DNA from: an uncultured Bacteroidota bacterium
GTDB taxonomy: Bacteria > Bacteroidota > Bacteroidia > NS11-12g > UBA9320
Reading direction: 5' to 3'
NCBI GenBank assembly: GCA_937124965.1
Contig: CAKZLB010000046.1
Span: 164,776-228,775, forward strand
DNA: 64,000 nt
The position numbers were made by a program, and so were the translations under genes. How positions within the stretch are numbered: position 1 is the stretch's first letter; each line of letters begins with the position of its first letter. Of this stretch, positions 35,759-45,196 are shown one piece after another. The notes below the pieces were generated by a model. That model was not told the DNA's origin, made no database searches, and worked only from the letters and a program-made list of their open reading frames with translations.

Positions 35759-36633
35759 TTTGGCGCTAACAGTTTGACTCCATGTTTTTTAATTGATATG
35801 TTGGCCTCAGATATCTCATATTTCGGCTCACCATCTACATGATAAAATAAGCTTTTGGGTAATCCTATTCTTGCTTCTTTCGCTTGAATAATTTCAATAT
35901 GGGAATGGTTCTTTCGTAAATACAAACATATTAAAAACCAAGGCACTTGAATAAGTTTTGGTTTACGTACAAACACAAAATCCAACAAACCATCACTATA
36001 TGAAGCATTTGGAGAAACGTAGAAATTACTTCCCCATTGAGTTCCATTAGCAATACTCAGCATAAACGCGTTTTTCACGACAGTATGTCCATCGTAACTA
36101 AATGAGAATTGGAGATCACTAGTTTTACCAAAGTCACCTATTACAGCCTTAGCGTACGACCAAAAACCTCGTTTCTCAATTGCTGCAAAAGAATGAGAAA
36201 CTAATGCGTCAAAACCAATCCCTGCGACATTTATAAATACGTCATTGTTAATAAAACCAAAATCAATTTTTTGATCTACGTGCGTATTTAAACTCTGTAA
36301 AGCTTTAACAGTATTTCGAGAAATATTCAGCTCTCGAGCAAGTCCATTACCGCTCCCCATAGGCACCACGGCTAGACGGGTTTCTGAATTAACTAAATAA
36401 GATGCAATACTATTGATTGTCCCATCGCCCCCTACCGCAACAATAGCATATCCCTTTTCATTAATGAATGGCTGGACAACTGCTTTAAGACCTTCTACTT
36501 CTTCCCACCAATAAATAGAGTATGAAAATTTTTTTAAATCAAGATATCGGTCAATTTGTTTTGTGACATCTTCTTTTGATTTTCCACCCGAAATTGGGTT
36601 AATAACAAATAGTAAATTTTTAATGCTAGGCAT
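35755..36633 (-). CDS. Diacylglycerol/lipid kinase (YegS/DgkB family)
   Basis: A 292-residue lipid kinase with a DAGK catalytic domain: LLFVINPISGGKS at the start, AIVAVGGDGTINSIASYL (ATP-binding GGDGT) at about residues 58-75, and VPMGSGNGLARELN. It phosphorylates diacylglycerol or a related lipid in membrane turnover; the exact substrate is unknown. The start is taken as the ATG at 36633, which overlaps the DUF4159 stop (TGATG). An in-frame Met at 36729 would overlap that gene by 97 bases and gives no family N-terminus. Confidence 0.88.
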   Translation of the reverse strand: MPSIKNLLFVINPISGGKSKEDVTKQIDRYLDLKKFSYSIYWWEEVEGLKAVVQPFINEKGYAIVAVGGDGTINSIASYLVNSETRLAVVPMGSGNGLARELNISRNTVKALQSLNTHVDQKIDFGFINNDVFINVAGIGFDALVSHSFAAIEKRGFWSYAKAVIGDFGKTSDLQFSFSYDGHTVVKNAFMLSIANGTQWGSNFYVSPNASYSDGLLDFVFVRKPKLIQVPWFLICLYLRKNHSHIEIIQAKEARIGLPKSLFYHVDGEPKYEISEANISIKKHGVKLLAPK

Positions 36634-37292
36634 CAATTCGTTAAAGCGTACTGAATCAAATTTGCTCCCATTTTTAGTGCCTTGATCCGAGTTTCTTCTG
36701 AATCGTTGTAAACTCCAGCGTCTTCCCAACCATTCCCTAAATCACATTCAACATCGAAAAAACACACTAAGCGACCTTTATGAATAATGCCATAACCTCT
36801 AGCTGGCTTGCCATCATGTTCATGAATCTTTGGAAGTCCATTGGGGAAATCATATTTCTGTTTATAAATCGGATGCGTAAATGGCAATTCAACAAAATCT
36901 AACTCAGGAAAAACTTTTTTCATTTGTGGCCTAATGTATTTCTCCAAGCCGTAATTATCGTCAATATGCAAAAAGCCACCTGCTTCCAAATATTTACGAA
37001 GATTGTCAACTTCTTTATCCGAAAAAACAACATTCCCATGCCCAGTTAAGTATATAAATGGGTAATTGTAAAGGTCAGAGCTTGTTAATTCAACGACTTG
37101 ATCTTGAGGGTCGATATTGGTTTGTAATTGTTGGTTACAAAATTGGATTAGATTCGGTAATGCTGTTCGGTTTGCATACCAATCTCCACCTCCACTGTAT
37201 TTTACTTTTGCTATTTGAAACGAGTGCCTTTGAGTAAATGAACTACAAATACCAAAAACTAACATCCCAAAAATGAATAACTTCCCTTTCAT
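36633..37292 (-). CDS. DUF4159 domain-containing exported protein
   Basis: A 219-residue protein with a signal peptide (MKGKLFIFGMLVFGICSSFT) and a DUF4159 domain, a flavodoxin/ThuA-like fold with no proven activity. The family core FIYLTGHGNVVFSDKEVDNL, LEAGGFLHIDDNYG and FTHPIYKQKYDFPNGLPKI is clear. It lies in a tight run: rsmE ends immediately before it and the lipid kinase starts on its stop codon. Confidence 0.85.
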   Translation of the reverse strand: MKGKLFIFGMLVFGICSSFTQRHSFQIAKVKYSGGGDWYANRTALPNLIQFCNQQLQTNIDPQDQVVELTSSDLYNYPFIYLTGHGNVVFSDKEVDNLRKYLEAGGFLHIDDNYGLEKYIRPQMKKVFPELDFVELPFTHPIYKQKYDFPNGLPKIHEHDGKPARGYGIIHKGRLVCFFDVECDLGNGWEDAGVYNDSEETRIKALKMGANLIQYALTN

Positions 37293-38000
37293 CTATTTTG
37301 ATAATGTAACGTTAAAATGATTCAATAAAGTACATGCAACCACTGCTGCAGTTTCTGTTCTTAATCGAGACAAACCTAATGAAGTTGGTTGAAAATTGTA
37401 TTCGTTCGCCAAACTTATTTCATTTGTTGAGAAATCCCCCTCTGGGCCGATCATTATTGTAACTGAGCGAGCTGATTCTTCTCCAGTAAGCTCTTTCTTT
37501 TTTTCTTCGAAACAATGAGCGATTAATTTTAAATCAGACTTATCTTCTTTTACAAACTGACTGTAGGGTACCTCTGTAACAATTTCGGGCAACCATAAGT
37601 TTCCAGATTGCTTCATTGCTGAAACGGCCTTTTTATATAAACGTTTCTCGTTTAACCTACTTCGTTCTCCTTTTTCAGTTTTAATAAAAACAATCTTTGC
37701 CAGTCCAATTTCGATAAGTTTCTCAAGCATCCACTCCATCCGGTCTGAACTTTTGGTTGGACTTACAGCTATTGTTAATTTAAAACGATTTTCAATGGGT
37801 CCAGCAAGATGTCGTAAAATCGTTCCTTCAACATTTTTTTTATCATTGGTAATGGTAACATGATACTTCCCTCCAACACCATCAAAAACTACAATATCAT
37901 CACCAATAGATAAACGCATAACTTTCGTGCAGTGACGACTCTCCTCCTCGGATAACCGAATCGTTTCATCAGAAATATCAGTGCTATAAAAATGATGCAT
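37293..38000 (-). CDS. rsmE: 16S rRNA (uracil(1498)-N(3))-methyltransferase RsmE
   Basis: RsmE methylates U1498 of 16S rRNA in the assembled 30S subunit. The 235-residue SPOUT-fold protein has the N-terminal PUA-like part (LSEEESRHCTKVMRLSIGDDI) and the knot signature IGPEGDFSTNEISLANE, with LGLSRLRTETAAV near the C-terminus. It sits directly between the MFS transporter gene and the DUF4159 gene with no gaps. Confidence 0.95.
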   Translation of the reverse strand: MHHFYSTDISDETIRLSEEESRHCTKVMRLSIGDDIVVFDGVGGKYHVTITNDKKNVEGTILRHLAGPIENRFKLTIAVSPTKSSDRMEWMLEKLIEIGLAKIVFIKTEKGERSRLNEKRLYKKAVSAMKQSGNLWLPEIVTEVPYSQFVKEDKSDLKLIAHCFEEKKKELTGEESARSVTIMIGPEGDFSTNEISLANEYNFQPTSLGLSRLRTETAAVVACTLLNHFNVTLSK

Positions 38001-38001
38001 G

Positions 38002-39360
38002 TTATGCTGTTTTCAGACCTTCGTCCAACAAATCAGATGGTTTGGTTGGGCGAACAGACTTTACCCAAAACAAACTAATAAATCCAATAATAAAGATGGA
38101 ACCCAATATAATTACCGCATTTCGCATCCCACCTAAGTGACCGTTGGCAAAGCCAAACAAGAACGGTCCGATAATCAATCCTATCTTTTCTAAAACATCA
38201 TAAAAACTAAAATACGATGCATGATCTGTGGTTTCTGGGAGCATTTTGGAATAGGTAGACCTACTCATAGACTGTATCCCTCCCATTACAAAACCTACCC
38301 CTGCCGCTAATGCATAAAACTCTATGGGTTCGGTAATGAAGTATGCGGCAACACATAATAAGAACCAGAATACTACGGATAATTTTATTACCGCTATATT
38401 TCCTATCCGTTTAGATAAACGAGACATAATTAAAGCCCCAAGTACAGCAACTAATTGAATTAGGATAATACTGATGATTAACCCGGTTTTATCAGCTTCA
38501 CCAGTAGTCTCATCAATTGGCCAATTGATTTCTGTATCTGCAAAAACCACAGCCAAAAGCATAATAGTCTGTACACCCATATTGTAAATAAAGAATGAAA
38601 GCAGGAACCTTTTCAATTGAATCTGCTCAGAAAGTTCTGCCCACACCTTCTTTAATTCTCGATACCCTTTATAGATATAACCTTTTTCCTTTTCTCGATT
38701 CTTATCATATACGTTATTCGGTAACCGGAGATACGTAATTTGTGCAAAACCTGCCCACCATAACCCCACAGAAACGAAACCAATTCGCGGAATCATTTTG
38801 CTCAATTCTGGATCTTTAACCACTTGTAAAGCAACTATTATTGAGATAAGAAGGATGATACTACCAATGTAGCCTAACGAAAACCCTTTTGCGCTAATTC
38901 GATCGTGTTGATCTGGTGTTGCGATTTCGGGTAAATACGAATTGTAAAACACCAAACTTCCCCAGAAACCAATACTCGCAAAAAACGGCGACAACATACT
39001 AAGTTCTAAATGATTAACATCAAAGAAAAACATTGACATACATGAAGCAGCACCCAGATAGCAAAAGAATTGCATAAACCGCTTTTTGTTCCCTAAATAA
39101 TCGGCGATACCGCTTAACAACGGAACTAATAAAGAAACAATTACAAAGGATGCTGAGAAGACATATGAGTACAACTCAACGTTATTGAACTCTCTACCAA
39201 AAAATAAAACCGTATTGGCATCCAGCCCTTCTAAATGACTTGTTTGAGCTAAGAAAAATTTAGGAAAAACGACTGACGTAATTACAAGATTGTAGACGGA
39301 GTTTGCCCAATCGTAAAAAGTCCATCCATTAATTACTTTCGAATCGTTTTTTTGAATCAT
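38002..39360 (-). CDS. MFS transporter, UMF1-like
   Basis: A 452-residue major-facilitator protein with about 12 membrane helices, resembling the UMF1/Atg22-like group (WTFYDWANSVYNLVITSVVFP at the start; a long central loop from about 200 to 235; SMSRSTYSKMLPE as the second-half MFS loop motif). Members are thought to export small molecules such as amino acids, but the substrate here is unknown. It is the first gene of a tight operon with rsmE. Confidence 0.88.
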   Translation of the reverse strand: MIQKNDSKVINGWTFYDWANSVYNLVITSVVFPKFFLAQTSHLEGLDANTVLFFGREFNNVELYSYVFSASFVIVSLLVPLLSGIADYLGNKKRFMQFFCYLGAASCMSMFFFDVNHLELSMLSPFFASIGFWGSLVFYNSYLPEIATPDQHDRISAKGFSLGYIGSIILLISIIVALQVVKDPELSKMIPRIGFVSVGLWWAGFAQITYLRLPNNVYDKNREKEKGYIYKGYRELKKVWAELSEQIQLKRFLLSFFIYNMGVQTIMLLAVVFADTEINWPIDETTGEADKTGLIISIILIQLVAVLGALIMSRLSKRIGNIAVIKLSVVFWFLLCVAAYFITEPIEFYALAAGVGFVMGGIQSMSRSTYSKMLPETTDHASYFSFYDVLEKIGLIIGPFLFGFANGHLGGMRNAVIILGSIFIIGFISLFWVKSVRPTKPSDLLDEGLKTA

Positions 39361-39403
39361 TTCATGTCAAAGTACGACTTTGCACATGAACTAAGCAAGA
39401 ACT

Positions 39404-40639
39404 TTAAGCCGCTTTTAGTTGAAACTTATTCAGCTTAACCTTTGCGTCTTTCAGCGTAATTGTAATTTTAACTTTGGTATCATCTGAAGGAGAGTTGTAC
39501 ATGGCGTCAAGCAGTAACGCTTCACACATTGATCTTAACCCACGAGCCCCTAATTTATACTCCAATGCACGATCGACGATGTATTCCAACACCTCCTCTT
39601 TAAAATCAAGTGTTTTACCCTCCATTTCAAAAAGTCTTTTGTATTGCTTTACTAATGCATTTTTGGGCTTTGTCAAAATTTGCATTAGCGCATCTTTATC
39701 AAGAGACTCTAAGTTAGTAAGTACAGGCAATCGGCCTATAATTTCAGGTATCAAACCAAAGGTTCTGAGGTCAAATGGAGACAAATATTGCAATGTTTCA
39801 TCACGATCTGCCTTTGCCTTTTGCTCTTTTACAGTTTTAAAGCCAACTTTTGCAGAATCAACACGACGTTCAATAATCTTTTCGATTCCTTCGAACGCGC
39901 CACCACAAATAAATAATATGTTTCGTGTGTCAACGGCAATGTATTTTTGATCAGGATGTTTACGACCACCTTGAGGTGGAACATTCGTAATAGTTCCTTC
40001 TAATAGTTTCAAAAGTCCTTGTTGAACACCTTCTCCACTTACATCTCTCGTAATACTTGGGTTATCACTTTTTCTCGTGATTTTATCGATTTCATCGATA
40101 TACACAATACCTCTTTCAGCTGCTTCAACATTATATTCAGATGCTTGAAGTAGTCTTGTTATTATGCTTTCAACATCCTCGCCAACATATCCCGCTTCTG
40201 TTAATACGGTTGCATCTGCAATGCAAAATGGGACTTTTAATATCTTAGCTAATGTTTTGGCAATTAAGGTCTTACCTGTACCAGTTTGACCTACCATTAA
40301 AATATTGGACTTCTCAATATCTACATCGTCATCAGCAGAATGTTTGACGCTTGTCAGTCTCTTGTAGTGATTGTATACCGCAACTGAAAGAACTTTTTTC
40401 GCATCTGCCTGACCAATTACATATTGATCCAGATGTTCTTTTATTTCTTTAGGTTTAAGTAAATCAATTTTGAAAGAAGATGAAGCTGTTTTTGCTTTAT
40501 GTGAATCCTCTTCGCTTAAAATTCTATGACCTTGCTCAATGCATTCATTGCAAATATGTGCATCAATACCGGAGATTAGTAATCCTACATCTCCACTTTC
40601 TCGTCCACAAAAGGAACAATTTATTTCGTCTTTTTTCAC
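39404..40639 (-). CDS. clpX: ATP-dependent Clp protease ATP-binding subunit ClpX
   Basis: ClpX is the AAA+ unfoldase that feeds tagged proteins to ClpP. The 411-residue sequence has the N-terminal zinc-binding domain (C8, C11, C30, C33), Walker A GQTGTGKT, Walker [10 protein letters not shown], an IGF-type ClpP-contact loop read as [17 protein letters not shown] neighbourhood, and sensor motif GARGLRSM. It lies 5 bases downstream of clpP. Confidence 0.97.
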   Translation of the reverse strand: MKKDEINCSFCGRESGDVGLLISGIDAHICNECIEQGHRILSEEDSHKAKTASSSFKIDLLKPKEIKEHLDQYVIGQADAKKVLSVAVYNHYKRLTSVKHSADDDVDIEKSNILMVGQTGTGKTLIAKTLAKILKVPFCIADATVLTEAGYVGEDVESIITRLLQASEYNVEAAERGIVYIDEIDKITRKSDNPSITRDVSGEGVQQGLLKLLEGTITNVPPQGGRKHPDQKYIAVDTRNILFICGGAFEGIEKIIERRVDSAKVGFKTVKEQKAKADRDETLQYLSPFDLRTFGLIPEIIGRLPVLTNLESLDKDALMQILTKPKNALVKQYKRLFEMEGKTLDFKEEVLEYIVDRALEYKLGARGLRSMCEALLLDAMYNSPSDDTKVKITITLKDAKVKLNKFQLKAA

Positions 40640-40644
40640 AGACG

Positions 40645-41334
40645 TTATTTCTTTTCTTTGTTTCGCAACAAAATATCGTCAACCATACCGTACGCTTTTG
40701 CTTCTTCGGAAGTCATCCAATAATCACGGTCTGAATCTGCAGAAACTTTTTTGAATGTTTGACCACTGTGATGTGCAATAATATCATAAAGCTCTTTTTT
40801 AAGCTTTTTGATTTCATTTACAGTAATCTCCATATCGGTTGCTTGACCTTGAGCACCTCCCAATGGCTGATGTATCATGGTTCTTGAATGCTTTAAAGCA
40901 GTTCGTTTGCCAGCAGTACCCGCACATAAAAGCACGGCGGCCATACTTGCAGCAATTCCCGTACAGATTGTTGCAACATCTGAATTGATAAACTGCATAG
41001 TATCGTATATACCTAAACCAGCATACACAGAACCTCCTGGGCTATTAATATAGATGTTAATGTCGCGGTTAGGGTCGGTAGAATCTAAAAACAGTAATTG
41101 TCCCATAACGATGTTCGCAACCTGATCATTGATAGGAACACCTAAAAAGATAATCCTGTCCATCATTAATCGCGAGAAAATATCCATTGAAGCAACGTTT
41201 AACTGTCGCTCTTCAATAATATTTGGCGTTAGTCCCACCGGTCTCATGCTACTTTCAATGTAATGATCAACATGCATGCTGTTCATTCCCATATGTTTTG
41301 TAGCGTATTGTCTAAATTCTTTTCCGAAATCCAT
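40645..41334 (-). CDS. clpP: ATP-dependent Clp protease proteolytic subunit ClpP
   Basis: ClpP is the tetradecameric serine protease chamber partnered by ClpX. The 229-residue sequence carries the Ser in [11 protein letters not shown], the His in [10 protein letters not shown], and the catalytic Asp in the following [15 protein letters not shown] region. The N-terminal 30 or so residues are longer than in E. coli, as is usual for propeptide-bearing forms. The order tig-clpP-clpX is conserved. Confidence 0.97.
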   Translation of the reverse strand: MDFGKEFRQYATKHMGMNSMHVDHYIESSMRPVGLTPNIIEERQLNVASMDIFSRLMMDRIIFLGVPINDQVANIVMGQLLFLDSTDPNRDINIYINSPGGSVYAGLGIYDTMQFINSDVATICTGIAASMAAVLLCAGTAGKRTALKHSRTMIHQPLGGAQGQATDMEITVNEIKKLKKELYDIIAHHSGQTFKKVSADSDRDYWMTSEEAKAYGMVDDILLRNKEKK

Positions 41335-41410
41335 AGTTTAAATTTTTACCAAAACAACGTCTTTTTTCATTAAAACAACCAATGCTCTTATGAAAAAATA
41401 ATTAAATGAA

Positions 41411-41435
41411 ATGCTAATTTATAAAATTTCAGCAT
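41411..41435. promoter_or_regulatory. Intergenic hairpin between tig and clpP
   Basis: ATGCT-AATTT-ATA-AAATT-TC-AGCAT forms a 10-bp imperfect stem in the 123-bp gap between the tig stop and the clpP start. A looser T-rich tract follows on the minus strand. It may be a weak terminator or processing site that lets clpP-clpX levels differ from tig. Confidence 0.35.
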
Positions 41436-41457
41436 TCATCATGGGTAAACAAAACGA

Positions 41458-42840
41458 TTAGTGATTATGTTCAGCGTTATGCTTCTCAATCATTTTGTAG
41501 AACTCTTCTAACTTGATGCTTTTTTCTTTGATGGTCACAATTGACTTTACTTGTTCAGTAACCTTTTGCTCAATTGCGATATCTCCGATACGACGCATGT
41601 AGTTCTTATCCTCTTTGTTTTTCTCTTCGAAATACCGAATAGTTTCCAAGTCTGGATTGCTCATTCCATATTGTCTCAACTGTTGAGCAGTATACCCAAT
41701 GGAAATTTGATTAATATCTTCTTGAGTAACTTCAACTTTATATTGAGAAACTATTTTTTCTGTAATAAGCTGACGACGCAATTGGTTTGACTCTTTTGCA
41801 TACATTTCGTCAATATTTTCTGAATTATAGGTCTCTGGGTATGATTTTACCAACCAACGTTTCAAGAATTCATCAGGTAAATTAATTGAATCATGCTTGT
41901 CAAGAATCAAATGCGAGATGCTATGATCTAATTGATTCTCAGCCTCAGAATTATAGTATTGCTCAATATTTTCAGTAAGCTTCGCTTTAAACTCTTCTTC
42001 AGTAGTTACCGCGTCCTTGCCCAATACTTGGTCAAAAAGCTCTTGATTTACTTCTGCTTTTTCGAATCGTTTAACTTCAGTTATCGCTAAATTGAAATCT
42101 TTATTAAGATCTTTAATTCCTTCTGCTGGTAATTCAACTGTACTTGCTAATACTTTTTCGTTATCGTTAAAGAATTTAAAAATGTCAACTTTAACTACAT
42201 CACCAACCTTTTTTCCTATAAGTGACTTTTGAGTAGCTTTATCTTTTACCATCTCTAAAAGCACAGTCGTTTCTTTTTCAGAAACTCCTCCTTCCAATGG
42301 ATTACCGTCAGCATCTAGCTCGGTCAACATACCCTTTACAGTATCTTGATCATTTTCTGTTACGTCGATTTCCAACATCTTACCAAATCTTCTTTGGTTG
42401 TTGTCTACCTCTTTATCAACCTCATCTGCAGGAACAGCAATTTTGTATCGGGTTAACTTGTCTTTTTCTGAAATATTCAGTTCAAAACTTGGAGCTAATC
42501 CTAAGTCGAATTTAAAAATAAAGTTACTTGGATTTTCGAAATCCATTTCTTCTTGACCTTCGGCAGCAAGTGGTTGTCCAAGAATGTCAATTTTATTTTC
42601 TTCTAAATGCTTGAATAAGCTGTCGCTTGCAAGTTTGTTAATTTCATCAACCAACATAGGCGTACCTACCATTTTTTTAATGATTCCCATTGGAGCTTTT
42701 CCTGCTCTAAAACCTGGGATGTTAGCTTTTGCTCGATACTTCTTTAATTCTGCATCTACTTTTGGTTGATAATCCTCTGGATTTAACTCAATAGTAAGCA
42801 ACGCATTCAAAGCGTCTTTTTCTTCAAATGTTACGTTCAC
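41458..42840 (-). CDS. tig: Trigger factor
   Basis: Trigger factor is the ribosome-bound chaperone with peptidyl-prolyl isomerase activity. The 460-residue sequence has the ribosome-binding signature near the N-terminus (NIPGFRAGKAPMGIIKK, the GFRxGKxP loop), a degenerate FKBP-like middle domain and a long helical C-terminal chaperone domain ending in a His-rich tail (EKHNAEHNH). It precedes clpP and clpX as in many bacteria. Confidence 0.95.
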   Translation of the reverse strand: MNVTFEEKDALNALLTIELNPEDYQPKVDAELKKYRAKANIPGFRAGKAPMGIIKKMVGTPMLVDEINKLASDSLFKHLEENKIDILGQPLAAEGQEEMDFENPSNFIFKFDLGLAPSFELNISEKDKLTRYKIAVPADEVDKEVDNNQRRFGKMLEIDVTENDQDTVKGMLTELDADGNPLEGGVSEKETTVLLEMVKDKATQKSLIGKKVGDVVKVDIFKFFNDNEKVLASTVELPAEGIKDLNKDFNLAITEVKRFEKAEVNQELFDQVLGKDAVTTEEEFKAKLTENIEQYYNSEAENQLDHSISHLILDKHDSINLPDEFLKRWLVKSYPETYNSENIDEMYAKESNQLRRQLITEKIVSQYKVEVTQEDINQISIGYTAQQLRQYGMSNPDLETIRYFEEKNKEDKNYMRRIGDIAIEQKVTEQVKSIVTIKEKSIKLEEFYKMIEKHNAEHNH

Positions 42841-42883
42841 GTGATTATGAAATTGTTAAGTTGAATTGTGTTAAGAAAAAAAG

Positions 42884-42965
42884 TGCGGGTGAAAGGACTC
42901 GAACCTTCACGCGGTTAAGCACTAGATCCTAAGTCTAGCGTGTCTACCAATTTCACCACACCCGC
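42884..42965 (-). tRNA. tRNA-Leu (anticodon TAG)
   Basis: On the minus strand the 82-nt gene begins GCGGGTGTGG and closes with CACCCGCA. The anticodon stem-loop CTAGACTTAGGATCTAG carries TAG, reading CUA/CUN Leu codons. It has a class II variable arm and the TTCGAGTCC T-loop. The CCA end is not encoded. Confidence 0.95.
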
Positions 42966-42984
42966 ATCCTCGTTTTAAGGGTGG

Positions 42985-42992
42985 CAAAAGTA
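42985..42992 (-). promoter_or_regulatory. -7 element for tRNA-Leu (TACTTTTG)
   Basis: TACTTTTG on the minus strand, 19 bases upstream of the mature 5' end of the tRNA, fits TAnnTTTG. Confidence 0.5.
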
Positions 42993-43094
42993 AAATATAA
43001 TAATCGAATTACCACTTAACATTTATTTTTTTTTCGAAGGATTAATTTCAAGTCAATTTAACTGAAGTCATTCAAGCAGATTATACAGTAAACC

Positions 43095-45035
43095 TTACTT
43101 CAACACTTGCATCTTTTTCGTGACCTCACTGTCATTTGTTGATAAGGTATAGAAATAAACTCCTGACGTCAATGCTTGACCATCAATAGTCAATTTATGG
43201 TTTCCAGCTCCTTTAAAGCCCATGTTTTGAATAGAGACTACTTTTCCCATTGCGTCTGTAATCGTGCATGTCAAGTCACTCTCCGCTCTCAGATATATCA
43301 CAACCTCTGTTGCATCGCTAAATGGATTTGGCTGATTTTGACTAACTACAAAAACTTTAGACTCACGTATCACTGGTTTGGTTGACAGCGTATTTTGACC
43401 CAATACGCTATCCATCAAATCTTGAACAGGAATCGCTGCATACAATATTTTGTTTTCTACATTTGGGTGAAGGTTTCCTGATCCACTGTTAATTACATTC
43501 GTTCCAGGATGTTCATCCATCTGAAAGATGAAGTGCACAAAATCATCCGTACGCTTTGTCAAACAGGCATAAACCGCCTCTTGACTTCGCACTTGTGTTG
43601 CATTTTGTGAGGTCGCCCATGATGCTCCATTATCTTTTGAATACGAAATATGAACATCTCTGTAGTTTGCTAGATAATCATTAAAAGTAAACTCAACAGG
43701 TGCGTCCCACGTAACGTAGATGACATTATTCTTGTCGACTGACAAACTTGGATGGGTAGATATACTTGTTCCACCGTATCTAGCTGCGTAGGCTAATCCA
43801 TTTTGCGGGTTTCCATCTGCCCCCATGGAATTAGTCGTTTCTCCAGTGATGTCATATGGAGCTCCAGAAGTGGAAGGTTGGCCGTCCATGTCGATCGGAG
43901 AGCCACAGACTTTCCAGCTTGGCCAGTTTTCACTCCAATGATATAAATCATAAAAGCTACCTGAACTCGCTAAATCATCGGTTGTGTCGTCGTCACTATA
44001 ACTTAAGCGACCGGTTACAACATGTACATCCCCATTATTATCAATAAGAACGTCCAGTGCTCCGTCATTACTCGTATACGTTTCTGGAGCCGTTAAATGT
44101 CTTCCCCATTGAAAACGTGGGTACTGAAATGAATCAATAATACTGGTAGTCCATGTCGAACCAGAATCTGTAGATTTAATTAAAGTAACATCTCGAAAAC
44201 TACCACCTAAAACAATCGCAACAACAGAATCTCGAGTATCGATTGCATATACATCACCATCACCGTCAAAGTGGCGCGTTGAATCATAACCTGGTAAAAA
44301 TGTGAGTGGTGACCAAGTCTTCCCTCTATCATCTGACTGTGAAAACATAATTGGATTTACAATTCCATTTACCGTTACATCGCCAGTATTTTCTGGATAA
44401 AAACACGACAACGAAAACATTTTATCTCCGATATTAGCCGTTCTGTTCCAAATCAACTCTCCACTTGGGTGTTCCATAACTTTGGAATTATCTGAAACCC
44501 AATCACTTTTACCTTTTCCTGAATTCCGCGTAATAAGAAACCCGCCTGCGGCTGGATCATGCGAAACGATATACATTGAACCGTCTCCAAACATCCCTAT
44601 AGACGGCCAACCCGTTCTCAAATTAGACTCAACACGAGATGTTGGAGCACTTCCCCAATTTGTACCATCATGATAATTCACAACGGAGCCACGATCTGGC
44701 CAAGTTGTACTTGACGTTCCACTGTATGTCCAGGAAACAGAAACTGTACCGTCATCATGCAGTATTGCTCGTCGGCCTACACTTGCATTTGATTGTAAAT
44801 CATAATAGGTATTTCCAACTTCAACAAAATCATATACCTCTGATCTGTATTTTGCTTGCTTCCCTCCTACCTCATCAGTAACTCCATCTGGACTTACAAA
44901 AATTGGTTTATCCACGTGTACCGCTTTGGGGCTGAGTTGATTTGCGCTTTGAACATGAATTTTTGATGATTCATTTTGAGCAAAAAGTGTTAGTGAAGAA
45001 CTCACTAAAACACCTACTAACATTGATTTATTCAT
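43095..45035 (-). CDS. T9SS-secreted Asp-box (sialidase-like) protein, copy A
   Basis: A 646-residue secreted protein. The start is set at ATG 45035, which gives a signal peptide MNKSMLVGVLVSSSLTLFAQ; an in-frame Met at 45116 would add 27 unrelated residues. The central part carries several Asp boxes (SDDRGKTW, STDSGSTW, SKDNGASW), the mark of BNR/sialidase-type propellers, but catalytic sialidase residues cannot be confirmed. The last 80 residues (QPNPFSDATEVVIYL to KKMQVLK) are a type A T9SS sorting domain. It is a close paralogue of the next gene. Confidence 0.88.
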   Translation of the reverse strand: MNKSMLVGVLVSSSLTLFAQNESSKIHVQSANQLSPKAVHVDKPIFVSPDGVTDEVGGKQAKYRSEVYDFVEVGNTYYDLQSNASVGRRAILHDDGTVSVSWTYSGTSSTTWPDRGSVVNYHDGTNWGSAPTSRVESNLRTGWPSIGMFGDGSMYIVSHDPAAGGFLITRNSGKGKSDWVSDNSKVMEHPSGELIWNRTANIGDKMFSLSCFYPENTGDVTVNGIVNPIMFSQSDDRGKTWSPLTFLPGYDSTRHFDGDGDVYAIDTRDSVVAIVLGGSFRDVTLIKSTDSGSTWTTSIIDSFQYPRFQWGRHLTAPETYTSNDGALDVLIDNNGDVHVVTGRLSYSDDDTTDDLASSGSFYDLYHWSENWPSWKVCGSPIDMDGQPSTSGAPYDITGETTNSMGADGNPQNGLAYAARYGGTSISTHPSLSVDKNNVIYVTWDAPVEFTFNDYLANYRDVHISYSKDNGASWATSQNATQVRSQEAVYACLTKRTDDFVHFIFQMDEHPGTNVINSGSGNLHPNVENKILYAAIPVQDLMDSVLGQNTLSTKPVIRESKVFVVSQNQPNPFSDATEVVIYLRAESDLTCTITDAMGKVVSIQNMGFKGAGNHKLTIDGQALTSGVYFYTLSTNDSEVTKKMQVLK

Positions 45036-45144
45036 TTCTCTAATTCTTTGAAGCACGATAATACAAATAAACACTGACATTTTCATGACCGTAAAACATG
45101 TCTTGTGAAATTCCAAAGATGTGTAATAACTAAATGTAAACTAC

Positions 45145-45179
45145 ACAAAAAAAGGGCTTTGAAAATTCAAAGCCCTTTT
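45145..45179 (-). terminator. Terminator of the second Asp-box gene
   Basis: Stem AAAAGGGCTTTGAA / TTCAAAGCCCTTTT (45150-45163 and 45166-45179), with an A-run on the left that gives a U-run on the minus strand. It separates the two paralogous genes. Confidence 0.88.
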
Positions 45180-45196
45180 AAAACTATGGTTGAATC